A stretch of DNA of 14,702 bases. It comes from JAAXGI01 sp963579625. Its GTDB lineage: Bacteria; Gemmatimonadota; Gemmatimonadetes; Longimicrobiales; Gaopeijiaceae. Made by a program: the position numbers and the translations under genes. The notes under the pieces were generated by a model. That model saw only the letters and a program-made list of their open reading frames with translations, searched no databases and was not told where the DNA came from. The stretch is from contig CAUZHN010000058.1 of the NCBI GenBank assembly GCA_963579625.1, forward strand, positions 1-14,702, given 5' to 3'. Positions 1-7,674 of this stretch are shown here, piece after piece (the first letter of the stretch is position 1; each line of letters opens with the position of its first letter).

Positions 1-520
1 GCGCCTCAGGCTGCAGCAGCGCCTGCTCCATCCACATTCCCGATTCATCTTGCTGAAACACCCATACGGCGCCGACCCCACCAAAGCCCAAGGATGAAAC
101 AAAAAACAAATCCTCATAGAGTTGCCCAAATCGACCAAACGCCTCCTCCTCACTCACATTGTCGGGCTGAAGGATGGAGTCGAATTGCCAGTCGTCCCCC
201 TCCCGGTGATAGGTCCAAACCGCACCGGTCGAGTTCTGGAAGAGGGTGCCTCCAATCAACATCGAGCGATCATCCGCGGCGATAAAGCGGCCGAAATAAT
301 CGCTTTCTTCTCCATGTGGAGGCGCCATTAGCGTACCGACCTTCTCCCATCCGTCGGCAGATGGTCCGTAGCGATGAATCGTGGCAGGACTTCTCCGGTC
401 GAGGGGTTCCGCGATCAGGATCTCTCCATTTCCGATCGCGACCGCGGCGCCGAATTGCTGGGCTTGAAGGGGGGCGGCGAAGACCAGCGAGATCAGGAGC
501 ACCTTGGATCGTCCACTCAT
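1..520 (-). CDS. secreted FG-GAP repeat protein, N-terminal part (runs off left edge)
   Basis: This reading frame stays open to the window edge, so only about 173 N-terminal residues are visible. The chosen ATG at 520 has a GAGG element about 8 nt upstream and opens a good signal peptide (MSGRSKVLLISLVFAAPLQAQ, probable cleavage after the last Ala). An in-frame ATG at 550 would add 10 residues and weaken the signal peptide. After the signal come three degenerate FG-GAP units about 55 residues apart: FGAAVAIGNGEILIAEP, FGRFIAADDRSMLIGG with GAVWTYHR, and FGRFGQLYEDLFFVSS with GAVWVFQQ. Each has the family pattern of FG, a hydrophobic strand, then a GAVWVF-type strand, as in integrin-like beta-propellers. 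The protein is probably exported and binds or scaffolds something; no enzyme motif is seen. It lies 76 nt downstream of the FG-GAP lipoprotein on the same strand and may share its transcript. A larger anchor-domain protein is possible, but that part is outside the window. Confidence 0.8.
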   Translation of the reverse strand, partial: MSGRSKVLLISLVFAAPLQAQQFGAAVAIGNGEILIAEPLDRRSPATIHRYGPSADGWEKVGTLMAPPHGEESDYFGRFIAADDRSMLIGGTLFQNSTGAVWTYHREGDDWQFDSILQPDNVSEEEAFGRFGQLYEDLFFVSSLGFGGVGAVWVFQQDESGMWMEQALLQPEA

Positions 521-596
521 CGGAAATACCTCACGCTTGATTTGAACCATAATTCCACTCTGGACTGCAATACACGCCGCGAGGAGTTGGCATCCT

Positions 597-2615
597 TCAG
601 CGGGGCGAGTCGTGCCGGAAGAAGTAGGCGCCCCCACCCGTCCCGCCAACTACCAAGTCGGTATCCCCGTCTCCATCGACATCGCCAAAGGTTGGGGTGC
701 TCAGTCTCGGAAGACTCTCCGGAGCAGGGAAGGGGCTTTCCACTCGGGTGAAAGCGGGGTGGGACACATTTCCCTGGTTTTGATAGTAAACGATCCCGTT
801 CGTCTCGGTCCCGACCGCCAGATCCAGGTCTCCGTCATCGTCGATATCGATAAGCGCCGGAAAGCTCCTTCGTCCGATGTCGATGTCCCGATACTCTTCG
901 CTGATCAGCTGAAAGCGTGGAATGCTTCTATCGCCAGTGTTCTCGAAGAGATTGAGAGTACCGTCCGACTCACCCACGATCAGATCCAGGTCGCCATCAG
1001 CGTCGATATCGCCGAGGGCGGGGGTAGCGTTGCTGCCTCTCGGCAGCTGGACGAATACAGAGTCTTTCAACTGAAATCGGGGAGCTCGTCTCGAGCCGGT
1101 GTTCTCTATGTAGCGCAGATCCGCCCGCCAGGTGCCAAGGATGATGTCTAGGTCCCCGTCTCCATCCAAATCGCCGAATGCTGGAGCATTATGGTACGAA
1201 CCATCCATAGCGATCCGTCCTGCCGAATGGAACTCCGGTGCAGTGGGCGTCCCGACGTTCTCGAACCGGAGCACATGCGATGTGGTGGAATCCTCAGGAT
1301 CGATCCTGTTTCCAACAAGCAGGTCTAGGTCCCCGTCCCCGTCCAGATCAACGAACGACGGCACGCTTTCGCTTCCTACGTCTATCTGAGAAATGAACCG
1401 GCGAGTCTGGAGCTGGAATCCGTCGTCAGCGTTCTGAGTCAGGTGAAGGAGATTGTCTGCGGTCGTCATGTTTGGGTTGTACGCGCCGCCCAGGACTCCG
1501 ATCAAGAGGTCGAGGTCTCCGTCTCCGTCCATGTCACCGAACGTGGGAGCGTTGTATCCGCTGGTCTCCAGGGGATCGTTGAGAGGGAATTGTTGTGGCT
1601 CAGCTCCCAGATCAGGCTCAGTACACGATCCCCTGTTCTCGATGAAGAGGAGTCCGGGCTCGAAGAAGTCCCCCCAGAAGAAGTCCACGTCACCGTCCCC
1701 ATCGATGTCCGCCAGAGCCATCGTGTTAGCGCCGTGTCTCATCGTAGGAAGTCCACCGGAAAAGGGAGCTGGCCCGGCTCCGAGTGGCCCGAACCGCTGT
1801 GTGGGAACATTCCCGTTGCGAATTCCGTCTGGGCTCCCGACGAGCTCTATACCCTCGAACCGATCGGTAATGTGACGAAACTGTGAGGCGGTCGTGCCGA
1901 CCCCACCGACTGCCTCGTAACGCGTAACTGTCCCGACCAATCGTCCTATCAGTAGGTCCAGCATCCCATCGCAGTCGATATCGGCTGCATTGGGGATGTT
2001 CTGTCGGTCAGAAAAGATGGGGGCACCCCGGTTGTCTCGGAGGGTGTCCGCAATCAGCTCGAAGTCCGGACTGAGTGGGCCACCCACGTTTCGGTATAGG
2101 CGCACATAGCTGAACGGTTCTTCAGCGAGAAGATCTTGGTCACCGTCGTTGTCGATGTCCACGAATCTGTACCATTCCCCAATACTGAGGTCAGCGAACA
2201 TCCTGGGGCGCCAGCGGTACATTGGGCCCTCTGGAGTGTCCTCGTGCTCGAAGAAGAGGAGTTGGTCGCTCATCTCCTGTATGAAGAGGTCTTGATCGCC
2301 GTCAGAGTCGATATCGACGAGCTGCGGGCGAGGGACGTTGAACCCCCCGAGGAAGGGAATGTCGTACGGAATCCCATTGGGACCGATGACCTCGAACGGG
2401 GCAACTTCACGAACCCAGCGAGTGCCCGCTACTGCTGATGTTGTCTTGCCGGGAAGTTCCGAAGCAGGAGGCTGGTACACAGCTGAACAGCCTGCCACCA
2501 GGCTGGCGAATGCCAGAGCTAACCCACGTGGAATCATGGTCACTATGTGAGGAGATGGATGATTGTCAGGTTTCTGGGAGTCCCTCATTGCCCCACACCG
2601 GATGGAGCTTTTCAT
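597..2615 (-). CDS. FG-GAP/VCBS repeat lipoprotein with ten Ca-binding motifs
   Basis: A 672-residue predicted surface or periplasmic lipoprotein. A hydrophobic stretch ending LVAGC gives a clear lipobox with Cys43. Ten Asp-rich calcium-loop motifs of the DxDxDGDxD type start near residues 101, 155, 213, 303, 363, 425, 484, 537, 588 and 645 (for example DIDSDGDQDL, DMDGDGDLDL, DVDGDGDTDL). Each is followed by a short hydrophobic strand, often LLIG or LVVG, as in FG-GAP/VCBS beta-propeller blades. The usual role is calcium-stabilised adhesion or a scaffold; no catalytic residues are visible. The start is uncertain. The ATG at 2615 has AGAGG 6 nt upstream but gives a long 28-residue polar lead. 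The ATG at 2537 lacks a ribosome site but gives a textbook lipoprotein signal (MIPRGLALAFASLVAGC). The gene is divergent from the PIG-L gene and is followed by a second FG-GAP gene. GC3 is about 45% in the first 44 codons from 2537. Confidence 0.9.
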   Translation of the reverse strand: MKSSIRCGAMRDSQKPDNHPSPHIVTMIPRGLALAFASLVAGCSAVYQPPASELPGKTTSAVAGTRWVREVAPFEVIGPNGIPYDIPFLGGFNVPRPQLVDIDSDGDQDLFIQEMSDQLLFFEHEDTPEGPMYRWRPRMFADLSIGEWYRFVDIDNDGDQDLLAEEPFSYVRLYRNVGGPLSPDFELIADTLRDNRGAPIFSDRQNIPNAADIDCDGMLDLLIGRLVGTVTRYEAVGGVGTTASQFRHITDRFEGIELVGSPDGIRNGNVPTQRFGPLGAGPAPFSGGLPTMRHGANTMALADIDGDGDVDFFWGDFFEPGLLFIENRGSCTEPDLGAEPQQFPLNDPLETSGYNAPTFGDMDGDGDLDLLIGVLGGAYNPNMTTADNLLHLTQNADDGFQLQTRRFISQIDVGSESVPSFVDLDGDGDLDLLVGNRIDPEDSTTSHVLRFENVGTPTAPEFHSAGRIAMDGSYHNAPAFGDLDGDGDLDIILGTWRADLRYIENTGSRRAPRFQLKDSVFVQLPRGSNATPALGDIDADGDLDLIVGESDGTLNLFENTGDRSIPRFQLISEEYRDIDIGRRSFPALIDIDDDGDLDLAVGTETNGIVYYQNQGNVSHPAFTRVESPFPAPESLPRLSTPTFGDVDGDGDTDLVVGGTGGGAYFFRHDSPR

Positions 2616-2770
2616 CGATCGCCTCTCGATCAGGATGCGTCAGTCCGGGTTCAAGTCGAGCCTTCCCGGCAAGCGGGAGGTGTAACCAAAAGGGTAAGAA
2701 GCGATGTGGAGTGTGGCAAGCCAAAGTTTCTTCCTTCCCTGCAAACGCAAGCAGTCATAGCTTTAACGAC
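2616..2770. promoter_or_regulatory. divergent intergenic region between lipoprotein and PIG-L genes
   Basis: These 155 nt must hold the start signals of both divergent genes. I could not find a convincing -35/-10 pair on either strand. A short inverted repeat is present (TTCCCG at 2663-2668 and CGGGAG at 2674-2679, one G-T mismatch, 5-nt loop). The plus-strand frame stays open through this stretch and into the lipoprotein gene, but that extension has no signal-peptide or family character and is taken as non-coding. Confidence 0.4.
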
Positions 2771-5422
2771 ATGTCGATTCAAAGATCTTACCGATTCTTG
2801 TTAGGGGCACTCGTCCCATTCTTTCTGCTCCTTTTTGCTGTCATCCCGATTCCCATTGTGGCCCAACTTCAGGGTCCTTTGGTCGGGACCGTCGAGGCAG
2901 GTCTGCTTCTCAGACAGTTGGACGGCGAGAAGAGGGTCCTGATGATCGGGGCTCATCCTGACGACGAGGATACTGCGCTGTTGACAGCGCTTGCTCGTGG
3001 GTATGGGGTGCAGACGGCATATCTTTCGCTCAGTCGGGGTGAGGGTGGCCAGAACCTCATCGGCTCGGAACGCAACGAGGGGTTGGGACTTCTTAGGACC
3101 GGTGAACTTCTTGCCGCGCGATCGATCGATGGAGCGCGACAGTTCTTCTCCCGGGCCTTCGACTTTGGGTTCTCAAAGAGTGCCTCGGAAACCTTTAGTC
3201 ACTGGCCAGAGGAGGAACTGGTCCGGGACGTGACCTGGGTTGTCCGGACCTTCCGGCCTCACGTCATTCTCTCCGTGTTCACTGGGACTCCACGGGACGG
3301 TGCTGGGCAGCACCAAGCGGCAGGCATCTCCGCTCGCCGTGCCTTCGAGGTGTCGGGTGATCCTGCCCATTTCCCCGATCAGCTCGAACTCGGCGTCAAA
3401 CCCTGGACAGTATCGAAGATCTACCAGCTGAACCGGTTTGGATCTGGTACCCCCTCTGTCGTCGTACAGACTGGGAAGCTCGACCCGCTTTTCGGTCGTT
3501 CCTATTTCCAAGTAGCCATGGACAGCCGGAGCCAACATCGATCTCAAGATATGGGGAGTGAACAAAGCCCCGGGCCTCGGACCTCGGGCGCCGTTCTCGT
3601 TACCGCTCGTGTGTCCCTTGACCCCGAGGGGGAGGATGACTTCTTCACTGGGATAGATACGACCCTTGCGGGAATTGCAGCAAGCGCCCGGTCTTCCAAT
3701 GCACCAGCCCTGATTTCCCATGTAGCTCGATACCGAGAATTGGTTGCCGTGGCGGCCGCACTACTCCATCCGACTGATCCGATTCGCTCGGTGGCTGCCC
3801 TGCAGGATGCAATGTCGGAGCTCCGGGGGGCCCTTTCTTTAGCGTACGGTGCACCGGAGGGTCCGGGTAGAACCGAACTGCTGCGTGTTCTAGAGTCGAG
3901 GGAGAAGACGACAACACAAGCGCTCCTAGCTGCAGCAGGAGTAGTAGCTGATGTGCGGGTGGACCGCGACCGGATCGTTCCCGGGGAAGAGGTCGGAGCG
4001 GAAGTTATCATTTGGAATGGGGGTTCGCGCAGCGTTACGGTGGCGGAGGTAGGCCTAATCCTGCCCGAGGATTGGGAGCGGCCCGACGATGTGGAAGCTA
4101 CTATGACATTGGGCCCCGGTGAGATCCGTGAGTGGCGATTCTCGGTCCAGGTGCCTCGCTCTGCTGAGGTCTCGCGCCTGTATTTCCTAGGAGAGGCTCG
4201 GGACGAAAGCCTCTATAACTGGCCGAGCGACGCCTCGGTCATGGGAAGCCCCGGCAACTCTCCGCTGATTGTCGGTCGCTCTGTTCTGACGATTGATGAG
4301 GGCGACCCCATTACGGTCCAGCGAGATGGCAGTCATGTGGGAGTTGACCAGGCCAACGGGGAGTATCGGCTACCCATTTTCGTAGTCCCAGAAATTTCGG
4401 TGGTGGTAGAACCCCGAGTCGCAGCCTGGCCAGCCGGTGAAGTGGCTGCACGACCAGTGGCGGTGAGGGTCTCTAATTTCTCACAGGTGGAAGCTGAGGG
4501 CGAAGTCACGCTAGTTGCCCCTGCGGGATGGGAAGTTACTCCAGGTAGCTATCCGGTTTCTGTTCCGCCGGAGGGTGGTGAGATGAGCTATAGCTTCCAG
4601 GTCCGTGCGGGGCGGGGTGCCGAACAGGGTAAAGCCACCTTTCAGGCCGTTGTTCGTAGTGGTGGGCGGGACTACGAAGAGGGAGTCGCTTTCATCGACT
4701 ATCGCCATGTCGATCCAGTGCCGTTGTTCCAGCCTGCAGAGTTTACCGTATCGTACTTTGAAGTGGGGGTTTCTTCGGATTTGCACGTAGGGTACGTGAT
4801 GGGGCCAGGAGATGTGGGGCCTCAAGCCCTAGCTGACCTGGGCGTTCAGGTTGAGCTGCTTGGACCCGAAGAGGTTCGCTCGGGTGACCTTGGCCGATTT
4901 GACACCCTTGTCCTTGGAATTCGCGCCTATGAGACGAGAGAAGATCTCCGGAACTCTAACGAGAGGTTGCTCGAGTTTGCTCGTGATGGAGGTACGGTCA
5001 TTGTGCAGTACAACCAGTACCAGTATCCGAGTGGAGGGTTTGCACCTCTGCCTGTTGAGATCTCCCGGCCACACGACCGGGTCACGGACCCGAACGCTGA
5101 CGTGACATTCCTCGAGCCCAATCATCCCGTCCTCTCCACTCCCAACCAGCTCTCAGAGGACGATTTTGATGGATGGGTGCAGGAGAGAGGACTCTACTTC
5201 CTAAACCGTTGGGATGACAGATACACAGCCCTCCTAGAGATGGCGGACCCGGGGGAGGAGCCTAAACGGGGCTCGCTCGTCGTTGTCCGGGTGGATGAGG
5301 GTGCGTACGTGTACACAGGTCTTGCGCTCTTCCGACAATTCCCAGCGGGGGTACCGGGGGCCTTCCGACTGCTTGCGAACCTCGTTTCCCTTCGGGGAGC
5401 TGACCTCGTTCCGGTTCTTTAG
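2771..5422 (+). CDS. secreted PIG-L (LmbE-like) deacetylase, multidomain
   Basis: An 883-residue exported zinc-dependent deacetylase of the PIG-L/LmbE family, whose characterised members remove N-acetyl groups from GlcNAc-type sugars. The ATG at 2771 opens a signal peptide (hydrophobic residues 9-30, cleavage likely after Ala31). The frame is open further upstream, but that part overlaps the opposite gene and looks unreal. No strong ribosome site is visible. The hallmark AHPDDE is at residues 61-66, and a second metal-ligand histidine is likely His181 in GAGQHQAAG. The catalytic part spans about residues 38-300. Residues 395-480 and 540-625 look like two beta-sandwich domains of the NEW3/CARDB type (VxVxNxS..., then PxGWEVTP). 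Residues about 645-883 resemble a class I amidotransferase-like or ThuA-like fold (VGYVMGPGD, DTLVLGIRAYETRE, GGTVIVQYNQYQYP) with no obvious catalytic Cys. Standalone PIG-L proteins are about 220-260 residues, so this is the long multidomain form. The substrate is unknown; a glycan or glycoconjugate in the periplasm is likely. Confidence 0.88.
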   Translation: MSIQRSYRFLLGALVPFFLLLFAVIPIPIVAQLQGPLVGTVEAGLLLRQLDGEKRVLMIGAHPDDEDTALLTALARGYGVQTAYLSLSRGEGGQNLIGSERNEGLGLLRTGELLAARSIDGARQFFSRAFDFGFSKSASETFSHWPEEELVRDVTWVVRTFRPHVILSVFTGTPRDGAGQHQAAGISARRAFEVSGDPAHFPDQLELGVKPWTVSKIYQLNRFGSGTPSVVVQTGKLDPLFGRSYFQVAMDSRSQHRSQDMGSEQSPGPRTSGAVLVTARVSLDPEGEDDFFTGIDTTLAGIAASARSSNAPALISHVARYRELVAVAAALLHPTDPIRSVAALQDAMSELRGALSLAYGAPEGPGRTELLRVLESREKTTTQALLAAAGVVADVRVDRDRIVPGEEVGAEVIIWNGGSRSVTVAEVGLILPEDWERPDDVEATMTLGPGEIREWRFSVQVPRSAEVSRLYFLGEARDESLYNWPSDASVMGSPGNSPLIVGRSVLTIDEGDPITVQRDGSHVGVDQANGEYRLPIFVVPEISVVVEPRVAAWPAGEVAARPVAVRVSNFSQVEAEGEVTLVAPAGWEVTPGSYPVSVPPEGGEMSYSFQVRAGRGAEQGKATFQAVVRSGGRDYEEGVAFIDYRHVDPVPLFQPAEFTVSYFEVGVSSDLHVGYVMGPGDVGPQALADLGVQVELLGPEEVRSGDLGRFDTLVLGIRAYETREDLRNSNERLLEFARDGGTVIVQYNQYQYPSGGFAPLPVEISRPHDRVTDPNADVTFLEPNHPVLSTPNQLSEDDFDGWVQERGLYFLNRWDDRYTALLEMADPGEEPKRGSLVVVRVDEGAYVYTGLALFRQFPAGVPGAFRLLANLVSLRGADLVPVL

Positions 5423-5730
5423 TTGGCTCCGACCGTTGCCGCCCCACTCCACCACCCATTTGCATTCTGCCACGCAAGGCCGCCCACTAATGTGCCATCC
5501 GGTGCGTGAATGATCCTTCAGCAGTATTTGGGCTGATTTTCCGGTCTAAGTGGGTGGTATTATGGGAAGTATGATTGTGAGCAGCCTTCATATAAATCTA
5601 TAACTGCTTATCACTATTGTACTTGCTAAAGTCACCTCGAACTATTTCCTATAACTTGTCAGTCTTCTTGGCGGAGGAGGTTTCTAAGCAGTGGGATGAG
5701 ATTCTAGAGCGGCGGTAGCAGTAGGCAGGG
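5423..5730. other. gene-free, AT-richer intergenic gap between convergent genes
   Basis: These 308 nt separate the ends of two convergent genes. No frame shows a credible protein. The stretch from about 5510 to 5670 is visibly more AT-rich than the coding DNA around it and contains TATAAA-like words, but no spaced promoter could be assigned. A distant, imperfect complementary pair exists (CCACCCA near 5453 and TGGGTGG near 5560), about 100 nt apart and not terminator-like. No hairpin with a T-run was found, so transcription termination for the two genes is not explained by a visible intrinsic terminator. Confidence 0.5.
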
Positions 5731-7401
5731 CTAAGATTTCCGAGCCCCCTTCCTGAAGTCACCAAGAACTACGCCCACTACGAGCACGACCACGGCGCCG
5801 ATGACGTTCTGCCAGAGAAAGGCGATGTCCGTGCGGAATTCCACGAAGCCGACGACCGTCATTCCTGAGATCAGCCCCAGGAATGCGCCGCGCCCACTAG
5901 CGCGTGGGACCATCGCCAGCAGGAAGACGCCAAGGATCGAACCGTAGAAGAACGATCCAAATCTGTTCACCACTTCGATCAGTGATCCCAACGTGGCCGC
6001 ATATATGGCCACGACACATGCGAAGAGACCCCAGAACACCGTCGCGCCCTTCGAGACCTTCAGGTAGTGAGCGTCCTTGGCCTCGGGCCGGATCCAGCGG
6101 CGGTAGAAGTCGATCACGCTTGCTGTCGCGAGCGCGTTCAGCTCCGCCGCGATGCTCGACATTGCCGCGGCGATCACTCCCGCGATGAAGAGCCCCGCGA
6201 GACCAATCGGCAGCTCTGAGAGCACGAAGCGGGGGATAATGTAGTTGACGTCCTCGGTCGCTTCTTCGGTCACTTCACCCGCGAGGGCAAGCGCATCGCT
6301 GCGGATCGCCTGAATATCGGCTTCGCGAGCGAGGAACGTATCCATGGCCGCGGCCTCGCTCGGCGCGTCCTCTGCATCGGCGACCGAGAAGGCTGCGTCT
6401 GCGCGCAGTGTAAACGCTTCCGCGTAGCGCTCCCCCAGTTCCGCGTATACCTCGCCGCGTTCGGCCTCGACTGCAGCCTCATGAGCCGGGTTGTAGAGGA
6501 GGGGTGGGGGAACGAACTGATAGTAGACGAACACTCCCACGCCGATCAGGAGCACGAGTGCCTGGAGGGGAATCTTCCAGTAGGCGCTAATGAGGAGCGA
6601 GTTCCTCGCTTCGTTGACTGACCTCGCGGTCAGATAGCGCTGGACCTGGCTCTGGTCCGTGCCGAAGTAAGAAAGCATAAGGAAGGTCCCACCAATCACG
6701 CCGGACCAGAAGGTGTAGGTCTCGCTCAGGTCGAACGAGAAGTCAAATACCTGTAGCCGGCCGGTGGAGCCTGCGATCCGCAAGGCGTCATCCGGATTAA
6801 CGGGCATCTGGACGATGAGCACGGTCATGATGGCGAGCAGCGCGACAATGATCAGAACTATCTGCTTCACATCGGCCCACGCCACTGCCTGGACACCGCC
6901 AATCATGGTGTAGATGACAGTGGGGACACCGATGAGGGCGACGCCTTGCCAGACCGGCAAGCCGAACATCGCGCTGAAGACGACAGCAGGAGCAGCCAGG
7001 ATTGTTCCGCACGCCATCCCTCGCGAGAGCAGGAAGAGGAACGCCGTGAGCGAGCGCGTCTTCGCGTCGAAGCGGCGCTCTAGGTACTCGTACGCCGTGT
7101 AGACGCCTGAGCCGTGCAGCAAAGGGACCAGTGTGACACCGAGGATCACCATCGCGAGTGGCAATCCGAGGTAGAGTTGCACGAAGCGCATGCCGTCCGT
7201 CGCTCCCTGGCCGGTCGTCCCGATCATCGTGATGGCCGAGAGTTGCGTGGCCATCACGCTGAGTCCGACCACCCACCAAGAAAGGGTCCTGTTGGCGACG
7301 AAGTATCCCGCGATCGAATCGGTGTCCTTGGACTTCCGAATGCCGTCCACGACCACATAGGTGAGGTATGTGCCGACGATCGCCCAGTTGATCCAGTGCA
7401 T
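5731..7401 (-). CDS. sodium:solute symporter (SSS family)
   Basis: A 556-residue inner-membrane transporter of the SSS family, which couples Na+ entry to uptake of a small solute. I chose the ATG at 7401 (MHWINWAIVGTYLTYVVVDG), which puts the first membrane helix at the N-terminus as is usual. The frame continues upstream to a TTG at 7458, but those 19 residues lack a ribosome site and family character. Around 13 hydrophobic segments are visible. Family signatures are SAITMIGTTGQGATDG (about residues 55-70), GTDQSQVQRYLTARS (about 258-272) and MSSIAAELNALATASVIDFY (about 414-433). A polar, Ala/Glu-rich loop of about 85 residues (312-396) sits between two helices and begins after QFVPPPLLYNPA. 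The substrate cannot be read from the sequence; sugars, sialic acid, proline or monocarboxylates are all possible. GC3 is about 84% over the first 44 codons, against 45-55% in neighbouring genes, which suggests recent transfer or stronger codon selection. Confidence 0.92.
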   Translation of the reverse strand: MHWINWAIVGTYLTYVVVDGIRKSKDTDSIAGYFVANRTLSWWVVGLSVMATQLSAITMIGTTGQGATDGMRFVQLYLGLPLAMVILGVTLVPLLHGSGVYTAYEYLERRFDAKTRSLTAFLFLLSRGMACGTILAAPAVVFSAMFGLPVWQGVALIGVPTVIYTMIGGVQAVAWADVKQIVLIIVALLAIMTVLIVQMPVNPDDALRIAGSTGRLQVFDFSFDLSETYTFWSGVIGGTFLMLSYFGTDQSQVQRYLTARSVNEARNSLLISAYWKIPLQALVLLIGVGVFVYYQFVPPPLLYNPAHEAAVEAERGEVYAELGERYAEAFTLRADAAFSVADAEDAPSEAAAMDTFLAREADIQAIRSDALALAGEVTEEATEDVNYIIPRFVLSELPIGLAGLFIAGVIAAAMSSIAAELNALATASVIDFYRRWIRPEAKDAHYLKVSKGATVFWGLFACVVAIYAATLGSLIEVVNRFGSFFYGSILGVFLLAMVPRASGRGAFLGLISGMTVVGFVEFRTDIAFLWQNVIGAVVVLVVGVVLGDFRKGARKS

Positions 7402-7480
7402 CTCTAGCAGCCCGTGGTAGAAGTGGGGCAGGGCACGTTCTGGATACCGGGGCCGCAAATCTGAAACGGAGTGAAAACAC

Positions 7481-7502
7481 CATAGCTGTAGCTACGGCTA
7501 TG
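7481..7502. repeat. 22-nt near-perfect palindrome upstream of the SSS gene
   Basis: CATAGCTGTAG is followed directly by CTACGGCTATG. The two halves are complementary except for one T-G pair at position 7/16, so the site is an almost perfect two-fold palindrome. It lies 80 nt upstream of the chosen SSS start. It could be an operator for a dimeric regulator or a hairpin in the leader RNA; the sequence alone does not decide. Confidence 0.55.
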
Positions 7503-7512
7503 AGCTTCGGCG

Positions 7513-7554
7513 ACGACGTCCGCTCGGAAGACCTGGGTCGGACCGTGACGTCGT
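7513..7554. repeat. 8-bp inverted repeat in the SSS upstream region
   Basis: ACGACGTC at 7513-7520 is the exact reverse complement of GACGTCGT at 7547-7554, separated by 26 nt. The unit lies only 10 nt from the 22-nt palindrome at 7481-7502, making a compact inverted-repeat-rich block in front of the symporter gene. No credible protein is encoded in the surrounding 7402-7674 gap, and no clear -35/-10 promoter was assigned. Confidence 0.5.
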
Positions 7555-7674
7555 AACCCATAAACGTTCAAGATTAAATCAGTTATAGTGTTGGGCGCAG
7601 GGGGGTTGCGGTCCCATACGTAGTCTTTCTTCCTCGCCCGAACTCCGTTATGACTCGTCATCTGCCACGGGCTG

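Noticed and set aside
1443..1886. Plus-strand frames opposite the FG-GAP repeats
   Set aside because: They arise from the antisense of the Asp/Gly-rich repeats and lack independent coding features.
2438..2770. In-frame upstream extension of the PIG-L gene (111 extra residues)
   Set aside because: It overlaps the start of the opposite lipoprotein gene, shows no family features, and would bury the signal peptide that starts at 2771.
6797..7561. 254-residue minus-strand frame overlapping the SSS gene
   Set aside because: Arg/His-rich translation typical of an out-of-frame shadow of a GC-rich gene.
7404..7661. Open frame on the minus strand in the SSS leader
   Set aside because: No domain, no hydrophobic pattern, it covers the inverted repeats, and it overlaps the possible TTG-started end of the SSS frame.
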